Below are positions 33,254 through 43,204 of a stretch of 64,000 bases of DNA, one piece after another. Numbering within the stretch: the first letter of the stretch is position 1; each line of letters opens with the position of its first letter. The stretch comes from Pseudooceanicola aestuarii (GTDB lineage: Bacteria; Pseudomonadota; Alphaproteobacteria; Rhodobacterales; Rhodobacteraceae): positions 1-64,000 of the forward strand of contig NZ_JAAFZC010000003.1 in assembly GCF_010614805.1 (NCBI RefSeq), in the 5' to 3' direction. The position numbers were made by a program, and so were the translations under genes. Under the pieces are notes generated by a model. It was not told where the DNA came from. It was given only the letters and a program-made list of their open reading frames with translations, and made no database searches.

Positions 33254-34396
33254 TCAAGCGGGCGCGCCGGTCACCCCCCGGATTCGCAGTTGCGGTTTCA
33301 ACGGAGTCCGGCACAGCGCATGGAGGTAGCACGCCCGCTCCGCCAAGTCGATCAGCTCGACAATCTGGGCGGGGGTGGCGCTGCCGCTTTCGACGAACAG
33401 ATGGCTTTCCACAGGGGCAAAACCCGGCGCCAGCCCGGTGCCCGAAGTGGCGCCACCGGGACCGAACCGGGTGTCCTGGACCAGCCGCACGGCCGAGACC
33501 TCGATCCCCAGCAATCCGGCGAGGATCTCCAGCTGAGTCATGAAGCAGAACCCGATCCCCGCCGACACGTAGGAGACCGCATCGGGCGCATCCGCCCCGC
33601 CGGCGCGAAACCGCCAGCCACTGCCGCAGGGCGCGCGCAATTCCTGCCACAGATCCAGCGCACCATCGGGCAGCACCCGACCACGGGCCGAGACATGCAG
33701 CGGATGCGGCGCCTCTGACGGGCGGGACCAATCGCCGGAGGTCAGGATATCGGCACTGTCCGCCGGGCCATCCCCCTCCCGGCAGATTGGCGCGGGATCG
33801 GCGGGCGCGGCGGTGTCGGGCACCGGATGCGACAAGTCCAGCGGCGCGCCGTTCAGCCAGGCGTTGAACGCACCGGGAAAGGTGCCGCGCACCGCGTCGG
33901 CGACCGGGGCGACATGCAGCGCATCGCTGACCAGCGCGAACAGGATCGTCTCGTCCAGATCATGTTCTGGCGCGATCTCGATCCCGAAGGGCAACGCGCC
34001 GCCCACCATCGTCTTGGCCCGCATCTGACCCTGAACGGAGTAATAATTGTCCACCGTGATGCCAAAGGCGCCGGGATCGACCCCGCGCAGCCGCGCCAGC
34101 GCGCGTATCTCTTGGGCATAGGCCAGGGCCAGCCCCACCGACAGGAAGCCCAGCGGCGGCGGCGCGGCATCCCAGCCGTTCAGGTTCGGGCCTTCGTCAC
34201 TGGCCATGCGCCAGGCCCGCCCGGTTGCCGCGTTGGACAGGACCGCGACCTTTTGAAATCCAGACAGCGACCAGGCCACCATGCGGCAGGTGCGGGTATC
34301 GCGCAACGTTTCCAGCTGGTTCGCCGCGGCATGGCTGGCTTCGTGGATCAATCCGGCGGGCTGAGGGCCCAGGATGTTTGTGGCTTTCTCCGGCAT
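33254..34396 (-). CDS. Tandem OsmC-like domain protein
   Basis: Protein of 380 aa that seems to contain two OsmC/Ohr-like folds. The second half has both redox cysteines of the family: GFCFMTQLEILAGLLGIEV (first Cys about 276) and RACYLHALCRTPLKPQL (second Cys about 355-360). The first half has the matching helix (GFLSVGLALAYAQEIRALAR) and beta strands (NYYSVQGQMRAKTMVGG), but no cysteine at the equivalent place, so it looks degenerate. OsmC proteins reduce organic hydroperoxides. GGAGGAG lies 6 nt before the ATG. It is adjacent to an IclR gene and divergent from a TRAP-GST operon, which hints at handling of a reactive substrate. Confidence 0.7.
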   Translation of the reverse strand: MPEKATNILGPQPAGLIHEASHAAANQLETLRDTRTCRMVAWSLSGFQKVAVLSNAATGRAWRMASDEGPNLNGWDAAPPPLGFLSVGLALAYAQEIRALARLRGVDPGAFGITVDNYYSVQGQMRAKTMVGGALPFGIEIAPEHDLDETILFALVSDALHVAPVADAVRGTFPGAFNAWLNGAPLDLSHPVPDTAAPADPAPICREGDGPADSADILTSGDWSRPSEAPHPLHVSARGRVLPDGALDLWQELRAPCGSGWRFRAGGADAPDAVSYVSAGIGFCFMTQLEILAGLLGIEVSAVRLVQDTRFGPGGATSGTGLAPGFAPVESHLFVESGSATPAQIVELIDLAERACYLHALCRTPLKPQLRIRGVTGAPA

Positions 34397-34426
34397 GAAC
34401 GCTCCTCCGCAATTCTCGACAGGTGA

Positions 34427-34463
34427 ACCGCATTGCGGTACGTATGGATCGTATTACGGTTTT
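34427..34463. promoter_or_regulatory. Putative IclR operator in the divergent gap
   Basis: ACCGCA-T-TGCGGT (34427-34439) is a perfect 6+1+6 dyad. It is followed by TACG-N7-CGTA (34439-34453) and a further CGGT (34457-34460). The rest of the gap is AT-rich and carries the promoters for the OsmC gene (reverse) and dctP (forward). Confidence 0.5.
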
Positions 34464-34525
34464 CATTGATTATTTGCAAATATCAAATTAGTCTCACGAT
34501 CACTAACAGGGAGGAACTCACCATC

Positions 34526-35587
34526 ATGTCCAAACAGATTCTTGCGACCTCACTCGCACTTGCGCTTGGCACCACTGCCCTCAGCGCTGCCGAGACGATT
34601 CGCCTGACGACCGTGTCCGGCTATCCGACCACCGCGTCCTGGGTCGGCAAATTCGAAGAGATCTTCGTCCCCGAGGTGGAGAAGGCGCTGGCGGAAACCG
34701 GCACTTATGCCATCGACTGGACCCATGGCTGGGGCGGCGCCATCACCGGCCCCAAGGGCGAGCTGGAGGCGATCGAAAGCGGGCTGGCCGATATCGGCGT
34801 CGTGCAGACCGTGTTTCACCCCGACCGGCTGCGTGTCTATGACATCGCCTATGCCACGCCCTTCGTCTCCACCGATATCGATCTGATTTCGGCCACGGTG
34901 AACGATCTGGCCCGGCAATATCCCGCGATGCAGCAGGTCTGGGAGGACAACAACCAGCACATGCTGACCAGCCTGGCGGCGGTGGACAATTACCAGATCT
35001 TCCTGAAGGGTGATTACACCGGCACCGACGCCCTGTCGGGGATCAAGCTGGGCGGCGCGGGCATGAACCTGCGCTATGTCGAAAGCGTGGGCGCCATCGG
35101 CGTATCCTCCACCCTGGCGGATTTCTACAACGGCGTCGCCACCGGCATCTTCGACGGTGCCATCGTCTGGGCCACGGCGGCGGAATCCTTCAAGATCCAC
35201 GAAGCCGCCCCCACGGTGGTCAAGGTCGATTTCGGCGGTGTGAACTCCATGGCGCTGAGCATGAACCTGCAAACCTGGGAAGGTCTGCCGGAAGAGGTCC
35301 AGACCGCGATGGCAGACGCCGCCGAGGTCTACCGCAAGGGGCTGGCGCAATATTCCATGACCGATGCGCAGCGCGCGATGGACCAGATGGCGGCCAGCGG
35401 CGCCAATATCATCGAGGTCTCCACCGAGACGCGCACCGACTGGGCGCAGGGGATGGACAACATCGCCGGGCAATGGGCCCAGGAGGTGACCGCCATGGGT
35501 GCGCCGGGGGATGACATCCTGTCCTCCTATATCGAGGCCATGCGCGCCGCGGGTCAGCCCGTGCTGCGGGACTGGTCGGCGGAGTGA
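34526..35587 (+). CDS. TRAP transporter solute-binding protein DctP (system 3)
   Basis: Periplasmic binding protein of 353 aa with a signal peptide (residues 1-21, LSA|AE). The start at 34526 follows GGGAGGAA. The fold is DctP-type, but the conserved ligand block differs (IKLGGAGMNLRYVESVGAIGV, then DFYNGVATGIFDGAIVW). It therefore belongs to a divergent subfamily, probably with another ligand class than systems 1 and 2. It begins a dctP-dctQ-dctM-GST operon. Confidence 0.88.
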   Translation: MSKQILATSLALALGTTALSAAETIRLTTVSGYPTTASWVGKFEEIFVPEVEKALAETGTYAIDWTHGWGGAITGPKGELEAIESGLADIGVVQTVFHPDRLRVYDIAYATPFVSTDIDLISATVNDLARQYPAMQQVWEDNNQHMLTSLAAVDNYQIFLKGDYTGTDALSGIKLGGAGMNLRYVESVGAIGVSSTLADFYNGVATGIFDGAIVWATAAESFKIHEAAPTVVKVDFGGVNSMALSMNLQTWEGLPEEVQTAMADAAEVYRKGLAQYSMTDAQRAMDQMAASGANIIEVSTETRTDWAQGMDNIAGQWAQEVTAMGAPGDDILSSYIEAMRAAGQPVLRDWSAE

Positions 35588-35646
35588 TCCCTCAGGGCGC
35601 CGCCCTGCGCGGCGCCCCAACGCGGCGCCCCAAACTGGAGGCCAAG

Positions 35647-36153
35647 ATGATCCTGACCCTTGCCAACAGGGTCTGCGCGGGGGCCGGCACCACGCTGGTC
35701 GTTGCGCAGATGCTGCTGATCTGTGCCGATATCGCCCTGCGCAGCGCCTTTTCCGCCCCGATTGCCGGGGTGCCCGAATTGGTGGAGCTGGCGATCGTGG
35801 CGCTGGTCTTCCTGCAAATCCCCAATGCCGTGCGCACCGATGCCTTCATCCGGTCGGACGGGCTGTTCCACGCGCTGGCGCGCCGCCGACCGATGCTGGG
35901 CCGGACGCTGGACACCGCCTTTTCGCTGGTCGGCGCGGCGGTGATGGCCGTCATCGCCTACGGCATGTGGTTCAAGTTTACGGCCGCCGTGGACCGCAAC
36001 CTGTTCACCGGCAACCCCGGCCTGTTCACCGCGCCGATCTGGCCCGCGCTGCTGTGCATCGTCATCGGCGCCACGCTGGGCTGTCTGAACTACCTTGTGC
36101 GCGGCTGGTCCGCCGCCCAGGGCCGCACCCTGATGACCCCGGAGGGCCCGTAA
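35647..36153 (+). CDS. TRAP transporter small permease DctQ (system 3)
   Basis: Inner-membrane subunit of 168 aa with four hydrophobic segments. The conserved acidic block is GVPELVELAIVALVFLQIPNA, the DctQ counterpart of W-x-E-E. The ATG at 35647 follows GGAGG with 6-nt spacing. Its stop codon TAA shares one base with the dctM ATG. Confidence 0.87.
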   Translation: MILTLANRVCAGAGTTLVVAQMLLICADIALRSAFSAPIAGVPELVELAIVALVFLQIPNAVRTDAFIRSDGLFHALARRRPMLGRTLDTAFSLVGAAVMAVIAYGMWFKFTAAVDRNLFTGNPGLFTAPIWPALLCIVIGATLGCLNYLVRGWSAAQGRTLMTPEGP

Positions 36154-37457
36154 TGACCGGTCTTGAACTGGGCGCGCTGTCCCTGTTGGTGATGATCGCG
36201 CTGATCTACATGGGGATGCATGTCGCCATCGCCCTGGCCTCTGTCTCCTTCGTCGCGCTCTGGGCGTACAAGGGCAACGTGCTACTGGCCCTGTCTCTGA
36301 CCACGCTGGCGACCAAGGATTCCATCGCCTCCTATTCCTTTGGCGTCGTGCCCTTGTTCGTCCTGATGGGCATGTTCGTGAACGAGGCCGGGCTGGGCCG
36401 CGACATCTACACCGTGGCCAATTCCGCCTTTCGCAAGCTGAACGGCGGGCTGGGTATCGCCACCGTCGCGGCCAATGCCGTCTTTGCCGCGATCACCGGC
36501 ATTTCCATCGCCTCCGCCGCGATCTTTACCCGGATCGCGGTGCCCGAGATGATGCGCTACGGCCATACCGCGCGGTTCTCCGTGGGGGTGGTGGCCGGGT
36601 CCTCGGTGTTGGGCATGCTGATCCCGCCCTCGGTGCTGCTGATCGTCTATGGCCTGATCGCCGAGGTCTCCATCGCCGACATGTTCACCGCCGGCATTCT
36701 GCCCGGGCTGCTGCTGTCGGTGCTCTATTGTATCCTGATCCTGGCACTGTGCCGGTTCGCGCCGGGGTTCACCGGGCGGGCCGTGGTGACCGATGGCGGC
36801 GCCGGGCTGGGGCTGGCGACATCGGCGCGGCTGATGGCGCCCGCCGCCCTGCTGATCGTGCTGGTGCTGGGCGGGATCTACGGCGGCATCTTCACGCCGA
36901 CCGAAGCCGGTGCCGCAGGAGCCTTTGCCGCCATGATCATCGCCGCGCTCAAGGGCAAATTGTCCTGGCCCGTGCTGTGGAAGCTGGCGGCGGATACCGG
37001 GCGGGTCACGGCCTCCATCCTGTTCCTGATCATCGCGGCCAGCATGTATTCGCGGATGCTGGGCGTACTGGGCATTCCCTCCCTTCTGGCCGAACAGCTG
37101 ACGGGGATGGAGGCCGGGTTCACCATGGTGCTGCTGATCTATGTCGGGCTGATGATCTTTCTCGGGACGATCCTGGACAGCACGTCGATCATCCTGCTGC
37201 TGGTGCCCCTGTTCCTGCCGGCCTTTACCGGGTTCGACGTCGACCTGGTGTGGCTGGGCGTCGTCACCGTCATCGGGGTCGAGATCGGACTTCTGACGCC
37301 GCCGCTGGGCATCGCCTGTTTCGTGATCAAGGGCGCGCTGGAGGACAAGTCGATCACTCTGCGCACCATCTTTCTGGGCGCTCTGCCCTTTGCCCTGACC
37401 ATGGGCCTTGCCTTGCTGGCGGTGATCCTGTTCCCGTCACTCACGCTGTCGAACTGA
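36153..37457 (+). CDS. TRAP transporter large permease DctM (system 3)
   Basis: Polytopic carrier of 434 aa with the DctM landmarks NAVFAAITGISIASAAIFTRI (read as NAVFAAITGIS and IASAAIFTRI), VLGMLIPPSVLLIVYGLI and GGIYGGIFTPTEAGAAGAF. The start at 36153 overlaps the dctQ stop by one base. A much longer forward frame from 35499 exists but its first part is a shadow of dctQ. A GST gene follows after 9 bp. Confidence 0.92.
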   Translation: MTGLELGALSLLVMIALIYMGMHVAIALASVSFVALWAYKGNVLLALSLTTLATKDSIASYSFGVVPLFVLMGMFVNEAGLGRDIYTVANSAFRKLNGGLGIATVAANAVFAAITGISIASAAIFTRIAVPEMMRYGHTARFSVGVVAGSSVLGMLIPPSVLLIVYGLIAEVSIADMFTAGILPGLLLSVLYCILILALCRFAPGFTGRAVVTDGGAGLGLATSARLMAPAALLIVLVLGGIYGGIFTPTEAGAAGAFAAMIIAALKGKLSWPVLWKLAADTGRVTASILFLIIAASMYSRMLGVLGIPSLLAEQLTGMEAGFTMVLLIYVGLMIFLGTILDSTSIILLLVPLFLPAFTGFDVDLVWLGVVTVIGVEIGLLTPPLGIACFVIKGALEDKSITLRTIFLGALPFALTMGLALLAVILFPSLTLSN

Positions 37458-37466
37458 GGAGAGACC

Positions 37467-38237
37467 ATGCTTACGCTGTATCATGCCGGGAATTCCGTCT
37501 GCTCTGTCAAGGTGCGCCTGGCCCTGGAGGAAGCCAACCAACCCTGGGAGGGGGTTGAGCTGAACCTGGGGCGCGGCGATCAGCACGCCCCCGACTATCT
37601 GAAACTGAACCGTGCCGGGGTGGTGCCGACGCTGATCGACGATGGGCGCGTTCTGGTCGAATCCAGTGTCATCGTGGATTACGTCGCGGGCATGTCGCCG
37701 GATCTGGTGCCCGCCGATCCCTACCGCGCCGCGCGGGCGCGCAACTGGGGGATGCGGGGGCTGGCCCTCCATGCGGCGGCGAACACCGTCAGCTTTGCCT
37801 CCTATGGCCGCTTGCCGATGCTGAACAAGACGGAGGCGGAGCGTGAAGCCGTCTACGCCCGGATGCCCGACCCCGAAGCAGCGGCGAAGCGGCGCGACCT
37901 GGTCGACAATGGCGCGGCCTCGCTCCGTGTGGCGGGCGCGCTGGCGGTGCTGCGCCAGATGGCCCGCGACATCGAGGCGGAGCTGGCGGAAACCGGCGGT
38001 CCCTGGCTGGCGGGGGCGCAGTATTCCATGGCCGATATCGCGGTCGCGGCCTATGTCTCCCGCACCGATTGCGTGGGGCTTGCGGGCCTTTGGGAGGACG
38101 ATTGCCCCGCCATGACCGATTGGTGGGCCGCCCTGCAAGAGCGCCCCGCATGGGTCCGCGCGACGCAACCATGGGTGACGCCCGACATGCTGAAAATGAT
38201 GAAGGACGAAGGCCTGCGCGTCTTTGCGGACGTGTAG
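37467..38237 (+). CDS. Glutathione S-transferase family protein
   Basis: Protein of 256 aa. The thioredoxin-like domain (residues 1-80) has the catalytic-region NSVCSVKVRLALEEA, NRAGVVPTLIDDG and VESSVIVDYV for glutathione binding. The C-terminal helical domain contains YSMADIAVAAYVSR. It follows dctM by 9 bp, so it is expressed with TRAP system 3. It resembles GSTs that act on aryl ethers or isomerise double bonds, but the substrate is not deducible. A link with the OsmC protein on the other side of the operator is possible. Confidence 0.86.
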   Translation: MLTLYHAGNSVCSVKVRLALEEANQPWEGVELNLGRGDQHAPDYLKLNRAGVVPTLIDDGRVLVESSVIVDYVAGMSPDLVPADPYRAARARNWGMRGLALHAAANTVSFASYGRLPMLNKTEAEREAVYARMPDPEAAAKRRDLVDNGAASLRVAGALAVLRQMARDIEAELAETGGPWLAGAQYSMADIAVAAYVSRTDCVGLAGLWEDDCPAMTDWWAALQERPAWVRATQPWVTPDMLKMMKDEGLRVFADV

Positions 38238-38255
38238 CCGCACCCTCTCCAGCCC

Positions 38256-38280
38256 CCTGCGCCGGGCGGGGCGGCGCAGG
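38256..38280. terminator. Hairpin downstream of the GST gene
   Basis: An 8-bp perfect stem (CCTGCGCC / GGCGCAGG) with a 9-nt loop lies 19 bp after the GST stop. There is no T-run. The rest of the 205-bp gap to the next gene shows nothing notable. Confidence 0.4.
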
Positions 38281-38442
38281 CACAGGAAAATGGCGCGCTG
38301 CTGACGCGGTACCCGGACGCGCCCGGCGGCCTCCACGCAATGCCGGAGCCATAGGCCGGGCGAAATATCGCTTCCCCCTTGGCGGTTGCGGCGATACCTC
38401 CCGTGCGGCGGGACGATCCCGTGTCCGCCGCCGGAGGTTCGA

Positions 38443-39348
38443 ATGCTTCAGATCCTGATCGCCCTGCTGCCCGATTTCGCCCTGATCGGATTGGGCGCGG
38501 CCCTGCGGGGCGCGGTTCCGCAGGCGGCCTGGGCGGGGATCGACCGGGTGAATTACCTGGTGCTGTTCCCGGCGCTGATCTTCCTGGCCGCCCTTGGCCG
38601 GACGCCGGACGGGGCGGACCTTCTGGTGCTGGGGATCGGCGTCTGGTCGATCATGGGGCTGGGCCTGATACTGACCTGGCTGGTGCGCCCGCTGGGGCCT
38701 GAACGGTTCCTTGATTTCGCGGGGATGTGGCAATGTTCCTGGCGGTTCAACACCGCGCTCGGCTTTGTCGCGATTCAGGGGTTCCCGCCGGATTACCGGG
38801 GGCTGCTCTCGATCGCGGTGGGGCTGGCGATCCCGGTGGCCAACCTGTTGGCTGTGGCCGGGTTGTCACGCGGCAATGCCATGTCGGCACGCCGCACCGC
38901 CTGGCAGATCGCGACCAATCCGTTTCTTCTGGCCAGCCTGTCGGGGCTGGGGCTGTCGCTGCTGGGCTACCGCCCGCCCGAGCTGCTGCTGGCGCCCGTG
39001 GCGCGGCTGTCGGATGCGGCGGTGCCGGTGGCGATGCTGTCCATCGGCGCGGCGCTGCATTGGGCGGCGCTGTCGCGGCTGGACGCGTTCAAGATCGCGA
39101 TCAGCGTGATCCGCCTGCTGATCCTGCCCGCCGCCACATGGGCCGTGACCTGGGCCATCGGGCTGGACCCGGCGCGCACGGCGGTGCTGATGGTCTTTGC
39201 CGCGCTGCCCACGGCGTCGGCCTCGCATGTTCTGGCCTCGGTCTTCGGGGCCAATCGGGAGGAGGTCGCCGTGGTCATCGCGCAGACGACATTCTTCGGC
39301 ATGCTGACCCTGCCGTTGTGGCTGATGCTGGTGGGCAGCAGCGGCTGA
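38443..39348 (+). CDS. AEC-family (auxin efflux carrier-like) transporter
   Basis: Inner-membrane permease of 301 aa with about ten hydrophobic segments. Features of the family are the early LLPDFALIGLGAALRG, the NYLVLFPALIFLAAL helix, the central GMWQCSWRFNTALGF loop and the late AALPTASASHVLASVFGANRE stretch. Bacterial members export or import malonate, malate or similar acids. CGGAGG precedes the ATG at 38443. It stands alone between the GST gene and the convergent molybdenum-hydroxylase operon. Confidence 0.87.
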   Translation: MLQILIALLPDFALIGLGAALRGAVPQAAWAGIDRVNYLVLFPALIFLAALGRTPDGADLLVLGIGVWSIMGLGLILTWLVRPLGPERFLDFAGMWQCSWRFNTALGFVAIQGFPPDYRGLLSIAVGLAIPVANLLAVAGLSRGNAMSARRTAWQIATNPFLLASLSGLGLSLLGYRPPELLLAPVARLSDAAVPVAMLSIGAALHWAALSRLDAFKIAISVIRLLILPAATWAVTWAIGLDPARTAVLMVFAALPTASASHVLASVFGANREEVAVVIAQTTFFGMLTLPLWLMLVGSSG

Positions 39349-39354
39349 ACCATG

Positions 39355-39389
39355 AAAAAGACCCGCGCCCGAGGAGAAGGGCGCGGGTC
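39355..39389 (-). terminator. Intrinsic terminator of the molybdenum-hydroxylase operon
   Basis: On the reverse strand an 11-bp perfect stem (GACCCGCGCCC / GGGCGCGGGTC) with an 8-nt loop is followed by TTTTT. It lies 57 bp after the stop of the medium-subunit gene and just past the convergent AEC gene, which it may also serve. Confidence 0.85.
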
Positions 39390-39445
39390 AGTCGGCCGGG
39401 TCCGAACGCCCGACTGGACGTGCGGATACCCGACAGGGAGGTCGG

Positions 39446-40240
39446 TCAGCCCGCCATGGCACCGGCCACGGCGCGGGCGGTCATCACGCCCACCAGATGG
39501 GCACGGTAGGCGCCGGTGCCGTGCAGGTCGGTATTCATTCCCTCCGCCGGCACGGTCAGACCGTCCAGCGCCGCTTCGGAGAAGTCGGCGGCCAGTGCCG
39601 TCTCCGCCTCGGTCCAGCGAAAAACACCGTCCTGACCGGCGCCGGTGACGGCGACGCGCACGGCGTCATCGAACCGCGCCACGAACACCCCGACCAGCGC
39701 AAAGCGTGACGCGGGCTGTTCGAACTTGGCGTAATGCGCCGCGCGCGGCACCGGGAAGCGGACACCGGTCACGATCTCCCCCTCCTCCAGCGCGGTGGTG
39801 AACAGGCCTTGAAAGAAGTCGTCCGCCGCGACCTCCCGCCGATCGGTGATCACCGTGGCGCCGGTGCCCAGAACGGCGGCGGGATAGCAGGCGGCGGGGT
39901 CATTGTTGGCCACCGATCCGCCGATTGTGCCACGATTGCGCACCGCCGGATCGCCGATCCGCCCTGCCAGCGCCGCCAGCGCGGGGAAGCTGGCCCCCGC
40001 CTCCGCCGCGACGCGGGCATGGGGGGTGGCACCGCCGATCTCCAGCGTGCCGGCACCCTGGGTGATGTGGTCCAGCCCCGCGATGCCGGTCAGGCTGACC
40101 AATGTCGCGGGCGCGGCAAGCCGGGCCTTCATCGTGGGCAGCAGGGTCTGTCCGCCGCTCAGGACGACGGCATCGGGGTCGGAGAGCGCCTTGACCGCCT
40201 CGTCCACGCTGCCGGGTTTCACGAATTCGAAATTATGCAT
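39446..40240 (-). CDS. Molybdenum hydroxylase FAD subunit (CoxM-like)
   Basis: FAD-binding medium subunit of 264 aa, last gene of the reverse operon. The FAD motifs are LSGGQTLLPTMKARLAAP (residues about 31-48) and TIGGSVANNDPAACYPAA (about 105-122), as in CoxM and related xanthine-oxidase-family subunits. It passes electrons from the Fe-S subunit to a quinone or other acceptor. AAGGGAG lies 8 nt before the ATG. A strong terminator lies 57 bp beyond the stop. Confidence 0.9.
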   Translation of the reverse strand: MHNFEFVKPGSVDEAVKALSDPDAVVLSGGQTLLPTMKARLAAPATLVSLTGIAGLDHITQGAGTLEIGGATPHARVAAEAGASFPALAALAGRIGDPAVRNRGTIGGSVANNDPAACYPAAVLGTGATVITDRREVAADDFFQGLFTTALEEGEIVTGVRFPVPRAAHYAKFEQPASRFALVGVFVARFDDAVRVAVTGAGQDGVFRWTEAETALAADFSEAALDGLTVPAEGMNTDLHGTGAYRAHLVGVMTARAVAGAMAG

Positions 40241-40297
40241 GTCTGTACTCCCTTGATCCGGGCGAGGGGGGCGGGGCCCGCTGGCCCCTGCCCCGGC

Positions 40298-42673
40298 TCA
40301 GCCCTCGTGCAGCGCCGACCACACCCGGGCGGGCGTCAACGGCATGTCGATATGGGTGATGTTGCTGCGGCCCGCACGTTGCAGCGCGTCCACCACGGCG
40401 TTGACGATGGTCGGCGGCGACCCGATGGCCCCGGCCTCCCCGCAACCCTTCACCCCCAACGGATTATGGGTACAGGCGGTCAGGGCGGAATGGTCCACCT
40501 GATACATCGGCAGGTCATCGGCGCGCGGCATGGTATAATCCATGTAGCTGGCCGACGGGAATTGCCCGTCCGCATCGTAGACCGCGCGTTCCAGCAGCGC
40601 CTGCCCGATCCCCTGCGCCAGCCCGCCATGGACCTGCCCTTCGACGATCTGCGGATTGATGACGTTGCCGAAATCATCCGCCGCCGCAAAGGACATGACC
40701 TGAACCTTGCCCGTCTGGGGGTCGATCTCCACCTCGCAGGCATAGACGCCCGAGGGATAGGTGAAATTCGCCGGATCGTAGAACGCCGTTTCCTCCAGCC
40801 CCGGCTCTATCGTCTCAAGCGGGAAATCATGCGGGATATAGGCCTTCAGCGTGACATCGCCCCAGGGCACGTTCTTGTTGGTGCCCCGCACGGAAAAGAC
40901 GCCGTCTTCGAAATCGACCTCCTCAGGGGTGGCGTCCATCATGTGGGCGGCGATCTTCCCCGCCTTCTCGATCACCTTTTCCGTCGCGCGCACCACCGCC
41001 GAGCCGCAGACCGCCAGCGAGCGGGAGCCATAGGTGCCCATGCCGAAGGGGATGCGCGCGGTGTCGCCGTGCACGATCTCGATCATCGCGGGGTCGATGC
41101 CCAGACGGTCCGCCACGATCTGCGGGAACGTCGTCTCGTGACCCTGGCCGTGGCTGTGGGCGCCGACCATCACCAGCACGTTGCCGGTGGGATTCACCCG
41201 CACCGTCGCCGCATCATAAAGACCGACGCGGCTGCCCAGAACGCCAACCAGGTTGGAAGGGGCGATGCCGCAGGCTTCGATATAGGAGGCGATGCCAAGG
41301 CCGCGCAGCTTGCCCCGCGCCTGGCTTTCGTTCAACCGGCCCTCGAACCCGGCGATATCGGCCATCTCCACCAGCCGGTCCATCACCGCGTCGTAATTGC
41401 CGGTGTCGTATTCCAGCGCCACGGGGGTGGTATAGGGGAACTGGTCGGGCTTGATGAAATTGCGGCGCCGGATCTCGATCGGGTCGATGCCCAGTTCGCG
41501 GGCGCATTTGTCGATCACCCGTTCCAGGGAATAGGTCGCCTCGGGCCGGCCGGCGCCGCGATAGGCATCGACGGGGGCGGTGTTGGTAAAGACGCCCTTC
41601 ACGTTCACGTAGACATGGGGGACGGTGTAATTCCCCGCCATCAGCGTGCCATGCAGGAAGGTCGGCGTGGCGGTGGCGAAATTGGACAGGTAGGCGCCCA
41701 GATTGGCCATGGTATCCGTGCGCACGGCGATGAACTTGCCGTCGAAATCGGTGGCCAGCTCGATCTTGGTCACATGGTCGCGGCCATGGGCATCGGTCAG
41801 AAAGGCCTCCGTCCGCGAGGAGGTCCATTTCACCGGACGCCCCAACCGTTTCGCGGCGGCCAGCACCAGCGCCTCTTCGCCGTAATGATAGATCTTGGCG
41901 CCGAAACCGCCGCCGACATCGGGCGCGACCACCCGGAGTTTATGTTCCGGGATGCCCATCACGAAGGCGGAGATCAGCAACCGCGTCAGATGCGGGTTCT
42001 GCGAGGTGGTATAGAGGGTGTATTCCTCGGTCCCGGTGTCGTAATCGCCGATGGAACAGCGCGGCTCCATCGGGTTGGGGGACAGACGGTTGTTGACCAG
42101 TTCCAGCGTCGTGACATGGGGCGCGTCCTTGATCGCGGCATCGACCGCATCGCGGTTGTCCTCCACCCAGCCCCAGTCGAAACAGACGTTGCTGTCGACC
42201 TCGTCATGGACGCGGGTGCCGCTGTCGGCGACGGCCTGCGCCATGTTGACGATGGCGGGCAGCTCCTCGATGTCGGCGACGATCGCCTCGGCCGCGTCGC
42301 GGGCCTGTTCGGCGGTCTCCGCGATGACGGCGGCATAGGCATCGCCGACGTGGCGCACCTTGCCATGGGCCAGCACCGGGCGCTTGGGTTCCGTCATCGG
42401 GCTGCCGTCACGGCTGTGGATCAGCCAGCCCGCCGGATTGCCGCCAACCTCCTCGAAATCGGCGCCGGTAAAGACGGCCAGCACACCGGGCATCGCCTCC
42501 GCCTCGGCCGTGTCGATGGAACGGATGGTTCCATGCGCCACTTCCGAGCGGGCAAAGACCGCGTAGGTCTGGTTCTTCAGCACGATATCGTCGGTATAGC
42601 GGCCCTTGCCGGAGGTGAATCGCTTGTCCTCGCGCCGTTTGGGCGATGTTCCGACCACGTTATCCTTTGGCAT
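40298..42673 (-). CDS. Molybdenum hydroxylase large subunit (form II CoxL-like)
   Basis: Molybdopterin-binding subunit of 791 aa. The active-site loop is AYRGAGR, the form II type, not the AYRCSFR loop of true form I CO dehydrogenase. [21 protein letters not shown] and the catalytic glutamate region [15 protein letters not shown] are present. Form II enzymes are often misnamed CO dehydrogenase; their natural substrates are mostly unknown and include aldehydes and N-heterocycles. It lies between the small and medium subunit genes. No cox maturation genes (coxD, E, F) are seen here, so cofactor insertion must come from elsewhere. Confidence 0.92.
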   Translation of the reverse strand: MPKDNVVGTSPKRREDKRFTSGKGRYTDDIVLKNQTYAVFARSEVAHGTIRSIDTAEAEAMPGVLAVFTGADFEEVGGNPAGWLIHSRDGSPMTEPKRPVLAHGKVRHVGDAYAAVIAETAEQARDAAEAIVADIEELPAIVNMAQAVADSGTRVHDEVDSNVCFDWGWVEDNRDAVDAAIKDAPHVTTLELVNNRLSPNPMEPRCSIGDYDTGTEEYTLYTTSQNPHLTRLLISAFVMGIPEHKLRVVAPDVGGGFGAKIYHYGEEALVLAAAKRLGRPVKWTSSRTEAFLTDAHGRDHVTKIELATDFDGKFIAVRTDTMANLGAYLSNFATATPTFLHGTLMAGNYTVPHVYVNVKGVFTNTAPVDAYRGAGRPEATYSLERVIDKCARELGIDPIEIRRRNFIKPDQFPYTTPVALEYDTGNYDAVMDRLVEMADIAGFEGRLNESQARGKLRGLGIASYIEACGIAPSNLVGVLGSRVGLYDAATVRVNPTGNVLVMVGAHSHGQGHETTFPQIVADRLGIDPAMIEIVHGDTARIPFGMGTYGSRSLAVCGSAVVRATEKVIEKAGKIAAHMMDATPEEVDFEDGVFSVRGTNKNVPWGDVTLKAYIPHDFPLETIEPGLEETAFYDPANFTYPSGVYACEVEIDPQTGKVQVMSFAAADDFGNVINPQIVEGQVHGGLAQGIGQALLERAVYDADGQFPSASYMDYTMPRADDLPMYQVDHSALTACTHNPLGVKGCGEAGAIGSPPTIVNAVVDALQRAGRSNITHIDMPLTPARVWSALHEG

Positions 42674-42688
42674 TGTCTGTCCTCCCCC

Positions 42689-43174
<486 letters not shown>

Positions 43175-43204
43175 GTCTCTCCTCCCTTTCTCGTTTCGGA
43201 TCGC

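Noticed and set aside
35499..36152. In-frame upstream extension of the third dctM
   Set aside because: It runs through dctP and dctQ in a different frame and has no transmembrane or DctM features before 36153.
38430..38450. GGTTCGAATGC, resembling a tRNA T-loop
   Set aside because: No acceptor or anticodon stem pairs around it; it is the ribosome binding site and start of the AEC gene.
39446..42673. Naming the hydroxylase operon as true CO dehydrogenase
   Set aside because: The active-site loop is AYRGAGR (form II), and maturation genes are missing.
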